A stretch of DNA of 48,485 nucleotides, from contig JAZRKX010000029.1 of NCBI GenBank assembly GCA_045646525.1, positions 1 to 48,485 of the forward strand, given 5' to 3'. Each line of letters starts with the position of its first letter. The first letter of the stretch is position 1. Source of the stretch: RGIG8748 sp045646525 (GTDB lineage Bacteria; Bacillota; Clostridia; UMGS1810). Under the pieces are notes generated by a model. It saw only the letters and a list, made by a program, of their open reading frames with translations, did no database searches and was not told where the DNA came from. Position numbers and translations under genes: made by a program. This document shows positions 43,335-48,485 of the stretch, piece after piece.

Positions 43335-43685
43335 TTATTCACCGTCAGTTTTGATTTTGTGCAAAAGCTCATTTATATGCATACCGTAGTCGATGGAATT
43401 ATCCAACACAAAGGTGGGATGCGGTACACATCTTAAATTAAGTCTGGAGCCTATTTCGCGTTTAATGTAACCTGTAGAACTCTTTAATGCCTCCATGGAG
43501 CTTTTCTTCTCGTCTTCACTGCCAAGTACGGATATATACACCTTTGCATACTTTAAATCCTTGGTAACATTTGCAGAAACCACACTTACCATAGAAGACA
43601 TTCTGGGGTCTTTTATGGTGCGGATTATAGACGAAAGCTCCCTTTTGTATTCTTCCTGAATTCTTTCTACTCTGTTAAAACCCAT
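43335..43685 (-). CDS. rbfA: Ribosome-binding factor A
   Basis: A KH-like cold-shock factor that helps 30S maturation at helix 1 of 16S rRNA. It begins MGFNRVERIQEEYKRELS, with KDPRMSSMVSVV and RLNLRCVPHPTFVLDNS further on. 116 residues is the family norm. The ATG 9 bases after GAGG is chosen; an open frame of 17 codons upstream is non-homologous and crosses a hairpin. It follows infB. Confidence 0.95.
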   Translation of the reverse strand: MGFNRVERIQEEYKRELSSIIRTIKDPRMSSMVSVVSANVTKDLKYAKVYISVLGSEDEKKSSMEALKSSTGYIKREIGSRLNLRCVPHPTFVLDNSIDYGMHINELLHKIKTDGE

Positions 43686-43710
43686 AATTTTCATCCTCAT
43701 TGCAAAAGAC

Positions 43711-43739
43711 TCTGTGACAGTCTTATTAACTGCCACAGA
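43711..43739 (-). terminator. Intercistronic hairpin between infB and rbfA
   Basis: An 11-bp stem TCTGTGACAGT/ACTGCCACAGA, with one mismatch on the plus strand that is a G-U pair in the minus-strand RNA, and a 7-base loop. On the minus strand it is followed by GTCTTTTGC. It probably trims expression or marks a processing site rather than ending the operon. Confidence 0.5.
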
Positions 43740-43758
43740 CGCCTTTTGAAAAATAAAC

Positions 43759-46047
43759 TTATTCTTTGATTTCTTCCATTACAAAGGACTCGATAATATC
43801 GCCGTCCTTGATGTCGTTGAAGTTTTCTATACCGATACCGCATTCGTATCCTGTATTAACTTCCTTGACATCGTCTTTGAATCTCTTAAGGCTTGCGAGC
43901 ACGCCCTCGTGTACGATAATGCCGTCACGGACAATTCTTACCTGAGAATTACGCGAAATCTTACCGTCTAAGATATAACCGCCCGCAATAGTACCTACAC
44001 CACTTACCTTAAAGGTGTTTCTTACTTCTGCGTGACCGAGTACATTTTCTCTGAACTTAGGTGCAAGCATACCCTTCATAGCAGCTTCGATTTCCTCTAT
44101 TGCATGATAGATAACTCTGTAAAGGCGGATATCTACATCGTTCTGCTTTGCAGAGGAGAGTGCTCCGTTATCGGGGCGGACATTAAAGCCTACTATTATG
44201 GCATTTGACGCTGCGGCAAGCATTACATCGGATTCGGTAACACCGCCTACACCGCCATGGATGCAGCATACCCTTACCTCTTCGTTCGAAAGCTTGGAAA
44301 GTGACTGCTTAACAGCCTCCACAGAGCCCTGAACATCTGCCTTTACTATGATATTGAGGTCTTTAACCTCACCCTGCTTAATCTGGTCGAACAAAGCATC
44401 GAGAGATACAGCCGAGCGCGATTTAATGCTATCTTCTTTGATTTTTTCTTTTCTCTTTTCGACAACAGCTTTTGCTTTCTTTTCATCGTCTACTGCATAG
44501 AGAATATCGCCGCCCTCGGGCACTTCGCTAAGACCGATGATTTCTACAGGAACAGAGGGACCAGCCTTTTTAACCTGATTTCCTCTGTCATCAACCATCG
44601 CCCTTACTCTGCCTGTTGCAGTACCTGCAACTACTATGTCACCTGTCTTTAAGGTACCGTTCTGTACAAGAACTGTAGCTACGGGACCTCTGCCCTTATC
44701 AAGTTGTGCTTCTATTACAGTACCCTTGGCATTTCTGTTCGGATTTGCCTTTAACTCCTTCATATCGGCTACAAGTGTAACCATTTCGAGAAGTTCATCG
44801 ATATTCTTATTGAATTTTGCAGATATCTCTACGCATATGGTATCGCCGCCCCACTCTTCGGGAACAAGCTCATATTCCATAAGTTCCTGCTTGATTCTGT
44901 CGGGGTTTGCACCCTCTTTGTCGATTTTGTTTATAGCTACTATTATAGTAACTCCTGCAGCTTTGGCGTGGTTTATAGCTTCTACTGTCTGGGGCATGAT
45001 ACCATCATCTGCGGCAACTACAAGTATTGCTACATCTGTAACCTGAGCACCGCGCATACGCATTGTGGTAAACGCTTCGTGTCCGGGTGTATCGAGGAAA
45101 GTAATCTTCTTATCGTGAATTCTTACCCTGTATGCACCAATGTGCTGAGTAATACCGCCTGCCTCTTTTGCTATAACATTGGTGTTTCGGATAGCGTCAA
45201 GTAGCGATGTCTTACCGTGGTCAACGTGACCCATAACTACAACAACAGGAGAACGGGGTTCAAGGTCCTCAGGATTATCCTCAACATCATTGAAAAGACG
45301 GTCCTCATCGGTTACGATTATTTCTTTTTCTATAGTATATCCCAAATCTGCGCCAATAAGCGCCGCTGTATCAAAATCTATATTTTGGCTTACAGATGCC
45401 ATGATGCCGATTTCAAAAAGCTTCTTAACTACTACTGTAGCATTTTCGCCAAGTCTTGAAGCAAAATCGCCTACAGAAATCTCATCGGGTACTTCTACAA
45501 CCTTAGGCTCTTCCTTTTCCTTGGCTTTCTTTTCCTTTGCTTCTTTCTGTTCAAGAGGCTTTTTCTCCATCTTTTTTGAAGACTGAGGATTCTTTTTAAT
45601 CTTCTGCTTCTTTTCGGATTTGTCGCCGATGTCGATATCCACAAGCTTTTCTATCTTGTCTGTGTCGAGCTTATCCAAGTCCACAGTATTCTGTCTTGTG
45701 TCTACCACTTTATGATTATTCTGCTTCTTAATTTCTATTTCTTCGGGGATTACTTCCTCTTGGGCAGGCACAGCTTCCTCTGCTTCATCTGTCTTTGATT
45801 TTGATTTGGAAGCAGCTTTTGCCTCTGCCTCCTGATTGGCCATATGAAGCTTGGTATAGTAATCCTCTATGCTTGAGCCATCATCATACTTGTTCAAAAG
45901 TGCTGTAAGTACAACATCTGTTTCATCAAGCTCCAATGTTGTCATATGGTTCTTTACGGTAATGCCGTACTTTTCCAAAAGCTCAATGAGCACCTTACTT
46001 GTTAAATTTATGTCCTTACCTAATTCATGTACTCTTGGTCCGGTCAT
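43759..46047 (-). CDS. infB: Translation initiation factor IF-2
   Basis: A GTPase that brings initiator tRNA to the 30S subunit. 762 residues: an N-terminal IF2_N helical domain (1-60), a charged Lys/Glu linker (about 75-185), a second IF2_N motif (about 188-240), the G domain with GHVDHGKT (273-280), DTPGHEAF and NKIDK, then domains II-IV ending with GTIAGGYILDGK. The ATG overlaps the ylxQ-like stop in an ATGA arrangement. Confidence 0.98.
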   Translation of the reverse strand: MTGPRVHELGKDINLTSKVLIELLEKYGITVKNHMTTLELDETDVVLTALLNKYDDGSSIEDYYTKLHMANQEAEAKAASKSKSKTDEAEEAVPAQEEVIPEEIEIKKQNNHKVVDTRQNTVDLDKLDTDKIEKLVDIDIGDKSEKKQKIKKNPQSSKKMEKKPLEQKEAKEKKAKEKEEPKVVEVPDEISVGDFASRLGENATVVVKKLFEIGIMASVSQNIDFDTAALIGADLGYTIEKEIIVTDEDRLFNDVEDNPEDLEPRSPVVVVMGHVDHGKTSLLDAIRNTNVIAKEAGGITQHIGAYRVRIHDKKITFLDTPGHEAFTTMRMRGAQVTDVAILVVAADDGIMPQTVEAINHAKAAGVTIIVAINKIDKEGANPDRIKQELMEYELVPEEWGGDTICVEISAKFNKNIDELLEMVTLVADMKELKANPNRNAKGTVIEAQLDKGRGPVATVLVQNGTLKTGDIVVAGTATGRVRAMVDDRGNQVKKAGPSVPVEIIGLSEVPEGGDILYAVDDEKKAKAVVEKRKEKIKEDSIKSRSAVSLDALFDQIKQGEVKDLNIIVKADVQGSVEAVKQSLSKLSNEEVRVCCIHGGVGGVTESDVMLAAASNAIIVGFNVRPDNGALSSAKQNDVDIRLYRVIYHAIEEIEAAMKGMLAPKFRENVLGHAEVRNTFKVSGVGTIAGGYILDGKISRNSQVRIVRDGIIVHEGVLASLKRFKDDVKEVNTGYECGIGIENFNDIKDGDIIESFVMEEIKE

Positions 46048-46367
46048 AATTGTTCACCTCCATTAGTATTGGGCTGCAGATAGGTTTCTATCTTTTTGGC
46101 AAAGCCTATGTCTGTAATACATACAGATGCATTGTAGCTGTTGCCGAGTGCATGACCTATAGCATCCTTGGTAGCGCATATGTAACATGCGACATTATAG
46201 TATTTGCAACTGTTTGTTATGCTCTTTTTTGTATTATCGCTTGCATCCTCGGCGAGTATTACAAGATGCGCTTTGCCGTAACGGATACTGTCCTTAACAG
46301 CACCCTCGCCGCAAACTGCCCTTCCTGCTCTTTTCGCAAGACCTATAAGGCTTAGCGCCTTTTGCAT
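46044..46367 (-). CDS. L7Ae/YlxQ family RNA-binding protein
   Basis: A 107-residue L7Ae-like kink-turn protein. It begins MQKALSLIGLAKRAGRAVCG and has LVILAEDASDNTKK, the usual YlxQ pattern. Some YlxQ proteins bind k-turn RNA in vitro; the cellular partner is unsettled. The ATG after AGAGGTGATTGT is preferred over an upstream frame that overlaps ylxR. Neighbours ylxR and infB match the conserved operon. Confidence 0.92.
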   Translation of the reverse strand: MQKALSLIGLAKRAGRAVCGEGAVKDSIRYGKAHLVILAEDASDNTKKSITNSCKYYNVACYICATKDAIGHALGNSYNASVCITDIGFAKKIETYLQPNTNGGEQL

Positions 46368-46371
46368 ACAA

Positions 46372-46638
46372 TCACCTCTTATTTGCAAGTATTTTAAGCT
46401 CAGTGTATATCGACTTATCTATATCGCACTTAAGTCCTTTTGAAAAACGGTTTTTCTTTTCTGCTTTTTCTATACAAGACTCATTTAAGCATATATACAC
46501 TCCTCTTCCGGGAAGAATCTGTCGGGTATCTATGATAGCCTTGCCACAATCGGAAGCAACTATTCTTGTAATTTGCTTTTTGGGCAGGCGTGCCATACAT
46601 CCGGAGCACATTCTTGTGGGCAGGGGATTTTTGCTCAT
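46372..46638 (-). CDS. YlxR/RnpM family nucleic-acid-binding protein (DUF448)
   Basis: 88 residues with the family opening PLPTRMCSGCMARLPKKQ and ITRIV, then PGRGVYICLNESCIEKAEKK. Four cysteines (11, 14, 50 and 55 or nearby) could bind zinc. Homologues bind RNA, and in B. subtilis the protein has been reported to modulate RNase P. It lies between nusA and the ylxQ-like gene, its standard place. GGTGATTAT precedes the ATG. Confidence 0.93.
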   Translation of the reverse strand: MSKNPLPTRMCSGCMARLPKKQITRIVASDCGKAIIDTRQILPGRGVYICLNESCIEKAEKKNRFSKGLKCDIDKSIYTELKILANKR

Positions 46639-46654
46639 ATAATCACCTCAGTTA

Positions 46655-47686
46655 TTACTGAACATCGCTCTTTATGTCTATCTTGTAACCTGTAAGACGG
46701 GCAGCAAGGCGGGCATTCTGTCCTTCCTTACCAATAGCAAGCGAAAGCTGTGTTGCAGGAACGATGACATATGCTTCCTTGTTTTCGGTATCAACCTCAA
46801 GGCTTATAACCTCGGCAGGATTCAAGCTTGCCATTATAAACTCTCTGGGGTCTTCGCTATACTTAACTATGTCTATTTTTTCGCCGTTAAGTTCGTCTAC
46901 TATGCCCTGAACTCTTGTTCCCTTGGCACCTATGCATGAGCCTATGGGGTCAACATTGGGGTCATTGGAATAAACAGCAAGCTTTGTTCTGGAGCCGGGC
47001 TCTCTGGATATGCTCTTTATTTCAACTATACCGTCATGTATTTCGGGGATTTCTTCTTCAAAAAGCTTTACAACCAAACCGGGTCTTGTTCTTGATACTG
47101 TAACAAGCGGACCTTTAGTTGTTCTTTTAACCTCGGTAACATATACTTTCATTCTCTTATGGAATGAGTAGTCCTCGGTGGGCACCTGCTCATTAGGAGC
47201 AAGATATGCCTCGGTTTTGCCGATATCCAGATATACATTCTTCTTTTCAATGCGCTGAACTGTACCTGTTAATATTTTGTGTTCCTTTTCGGAAAATTCG
47301 TCGAATATGAGTGTGCGCTCGGCTTCACGAATTCTCTGCATTACAACCTGTTTTGCAGTCTGTGCGGCTATTCTTCCGAAATCTGCCGGCTTTTCTTCTA
47401 CATTTACCATATCTCCGATTTCGTAAGTACCGCTTATGCCTTTTGCAGCGTCAAGAGTTATCTGACAGAATGGGTCTTCCACATTTTCTACAACCTCCAT
47501 CTGCTTATAAACCTTGATTTCTCCGCTTTCACGGTCAATGTTTACAATTACATTGCTGTGGTTGGTATTGTAGTTTCTCTTGTATGCGGATACCAGAGCT
47601 GCATCAATGGCATCAAGCAAAATTTCCTTGCTTATGCTTTTTACCTTTTCGATTTCATCTAATGCGTTAAGAAATTCACTGTTCAT
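46655..47686 (-). CDS. nusA: Transcription termination/antitermination factor NusA
   Basis: Binds RNA polymerase and nascent RNA and modulates pausing and termination. 343 residues: an N-terminal polymerase-binding domain (1-125), S1 domain (about 135-200), and two KH domains with GSCIGAKGTRVQGIVDELNG and LAIGKEGQNARLAARLTGYK. It lacks the C-terminal acidic repeats of proteobacterial NusA, as expected for Bacillota. It follows rimP after 34 bases. Confidence 0.97.
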   Translation of the reverse strand: MNSEFLNALDEIEKVKSISKEILLDAIDAALVSAYKRNYNTNHSNVIVNIDRESGEIKVYKQMEVVENVEDPFCQITLDAAKGISGTYEIGDMVNVEEKPADFGRIAAQTAKQVVMQRIREAERTLIFDEFSEKEHKILTGTVQRIEKKNVYLDIGKTEAYLAPNEQVPTEDYSFHKRMKVYVTEVKRTTKGPLVTVSRTRPGLVVKLFEEEIPEIHDGIVEIKSISREPGSRTKLAVYSNDPNVDPIGSCIGAKGTRVQGIVDELNGEKIDIVKYSEDPREFIMASLNPAEVISLEVDTENKEAYVIVPATQLSLAIGKEGQNARLAARLTGYKIDIKSDVQ

Positions 47687-47720
47687 TTTTTATAATCATT
47701 CCTCTCATGTATTGTATATA

Positions 47721-48194
47721 TTAAAAAATTACTGCCAATCTTACAAAAGATGTATCTTCGCGCTTTATAAGAAGCTTCTCGCCCGAAACCTCTACAGCCA
47801 CCATGCCGTCTTCCAAACCAAGAAGCTTCCCTGAAATAAGCTTACTTCCGTTTAGCTGCTTATACAGACCGATTTCGACATCTTTTCCCGCAAATCTTAC
47901 ATAGTCTTCGTCCTTTTTAAGCGGTCTGTCGAGACCAGGAGATGTAACCTCAAGAATATACGGACTGTTTGTAGGGTCATTATTATCCAGTTTGTCACTT
48001 AATTCGCGGCTTACATTTTCGCACATTGTAATAGATACCGGTACACTGTCATCGAAAGAATCCAGAATTACCCTTAAAACATAATCCGAGCCTTCCTTTT
48101 TGTACTCAACATCGTACACAGTGCATCCCTGCAAATTAGCAATGGGAAGAGCCATACCGAGAACAGCCTCGGCAACCTTAGAGCCGACTGCCAT
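47721..48194 (-). CDS. rimP: Ribosome maturation factor RimP
   Basis: Needed for 30S assembly. 157 residues: the N-terminal alpha/beta domain has the LEVTSPGLDRPLKKDEDY hallmark at about 98-115, and a C-terminal SH3-like domain follows. The ATG after GAGGTGTTAAT is preferred; the open frame continues 19 codons upstream through a leader hairpin without family sequence. It is the first gene of the nine-gene leftward operon. Confidence 0.95.
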   Translation of the reverse strand: MAVGSKVAEAVLGMALPIANLQGCTVYDVEYKKEGSDYVLRVILDSFDDSVPVSITMCENVSRELSDKLDNNDPTNSPYILEVTSPGLDRPLKKDEDYVRFAGKDVEIGLYKQLNGSKLISGKLLGLEDGMVAVEVSGEKLLIKREDTSFVRLAVIF

Positions 48195-48322
48195 ATTAAC
48201 ACCTCGTTTCTGAATAAGCACACGGGAGTCTAACCGCGTATGCCTTAACAATACGAAAGAGTGGGTTTGTCAACCCACTCTAAGCATCTAATGTTATGAA
48301 ATGATATCAGTACAATACTGAT
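48195..48322 (-). promoter_or_regulatory. Structured 5' leader of the rimP-nusA-infB operon
   Basis: About 128 bases with three hairpins on the minus strand: ATCAGTA/TACTGAT (48306-48322), the strong AGAGTGGGTT/AACCCACTCT (48258-48267 and 48272-48281) followed by TTTCG, and GCAUACG/CGUGUGC with one G-U pair (48218-48224 and 48237-48243) just before the ribosome binding site. The middle hairpin resembles an attenuator. NusA autoregulates this operon in some bacteria, so a readthrough switch is plausible but unproven. Confidence 0.5.
48258..48281 (-). terminator. Attenuator-like hairpin in the rimP leader
   Basis: A perfect 10-bp GC-rich stem with a 4-base loop, followed on the minus strand by only three Ts, so it would be a weak or factor-dependent terminator. 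Confidence 0.5.
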
Positions 48323-48328
48323 GCTAAT

Positions 48329-48357
48329 ATTTTAGCATACTCAAAGACGAAAATCAA
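48329..48357 (-). promoter_or_regulatory. sigma-A promoter of the rimP operon
   Basis: TTGATT and TAAAAT on the minus strand with a 17-base spacer. Confidence 0.7.
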
Positions 48358-48414
48358 GTGTTTTTACTTTAAACTACATACAATTAAATGAAAATTGTGA
48401 TACGGTACTATTTT

Positions 48415-48428
48415 TGCAACCGTTTGCG
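48415..48428 (+). promoter_or_regulatory. cre/LacI-family-like operator
   Basis: TGCAACCGTTTGCG matches the catabolite-responsive element core TGNAANCGNTTNCA at all fixed positions but the last, and is a 12-bp pseudo-palindrome with a central CG. A TATACA at 48449-48454 could be a -10 element downstream. It probably controls a rightward gene that begins beyond the window, near the purine-rich end (ATAGGA). Confidence 0.45.
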
Positions 48429-48485
48429 CAGGGGGTTGGTGTTCATTTTATACAAAAATTTTAAAGGTGTAGATCAATCATAGGA

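Noticed and set aside
1..48485. tRNA or rRNA genes, CRISPR arrays, insertion sequences, phage genes or toxin-antitoxin systems
   Set aside because: No GGTTCGAATCC-type T arms with matching acceptor stems, no regularly spaced repeats, no transposase or integrase motifs, and no small toxin pairs were seen. Gene order and family content are those of a conserved chromosome.

Overview
The window reads as a chromosomal segment of an anaerobic, low-to-moderate-GC Gram-positive bacterium of the Clostridia (Bacillota). The indicators are strong AGGAGG-type ribosome binding sites and textbook sigma-A promoters with 16-18 bp spacers, together with SpoVG, IreB, YmfH-like M16 peptidases, a WalJ-type hydrolase, the rimP-nusA-ylxR-ylxQ-infB cluster, type III glutamine synthetase, DUF1540 and DUF1858 proteins, two ECF-type vitamin/base S components, and a phosphofructokinase with the two residues of pyrophosphate-dependent enzymes. 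Nothing points to a plasmid, phage, insertion sequence, CRISPR array, rRNA or tRNA. Genus cannot be named from this.

Layout, left to right. (1) 1-6.6 kb: the 5' end of a DUF1858 gene; a divergent DUF1540 gene behind a structured spacer; the leftward unit glyA-rarA-zinc ribbon gene-ribU; the rightward unit CpXC gene-pfp-queT. (2) 6.6-15.2 kb, leftward: ireB-murJ-glnN-uppP, a cell-wall amidase gene, and ruvC-ruvA-ruvB. (3) 15.2-18.7 kb, rightward: argG-argH-SGNH hydrolase behind a strong promoter and an ArgR-like box. (4) 18.7-21.8 kb: leftward DUF3343-cysteine desulfurase-like-rlmH, and rightward mreB. (5) 21.9-32.0 kb, leftward: hisS-aspS, mgtE-MATE-ywlG with a long leader, and an M16 peptidase pair followed by lgt. 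(6) 32.2-35.8 kb, rightward: spoVG alone, then proS-lspA-rluD family. (7) 35.8-40.6 kb: leftward yebC-murA-walJ, a leftward DUF1015 gene, and a rightward four-helix membrane protein of unknown function. (8) 40.6-48.2 kb, leftward: the translation/transcription operon rimP-nusA-ylxR-ylxQ-infB-rbfA-nrnA-truB-ribF. The last ~120 bases hold a cre/LacI-family-like operator facing a gene beyond the window.

The genes serve core functions: envelope synthesis (murA, murJ, uppP, amidase, mreB, lgt, lspA), translation (aspS, hisS, proS, infB, rimP, rbfA, truB, rlmH), DNA repair and fork rescue (ruvABC, rarA), one-carbon and nitrogen metabolism (glyA, glnN, argGH), glycolysis (pfp) and cofactor supply (ribU, ribF, queT). 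Several units end in perfect bidirectional terminators that serve convergent neighbours.

I found no convincing new multi-gene system. The parts least explained by known families are the ~230-nt mgtE leader with an RBS-preceded small ORF, the folded spacer before the DUF1540 gene, the Cys-flanked four-helix membrane protein, and some unexpected gene pairings (CpXC with pfp, an SGNH hydrolase with argGH, glnN inside an envelope operon).
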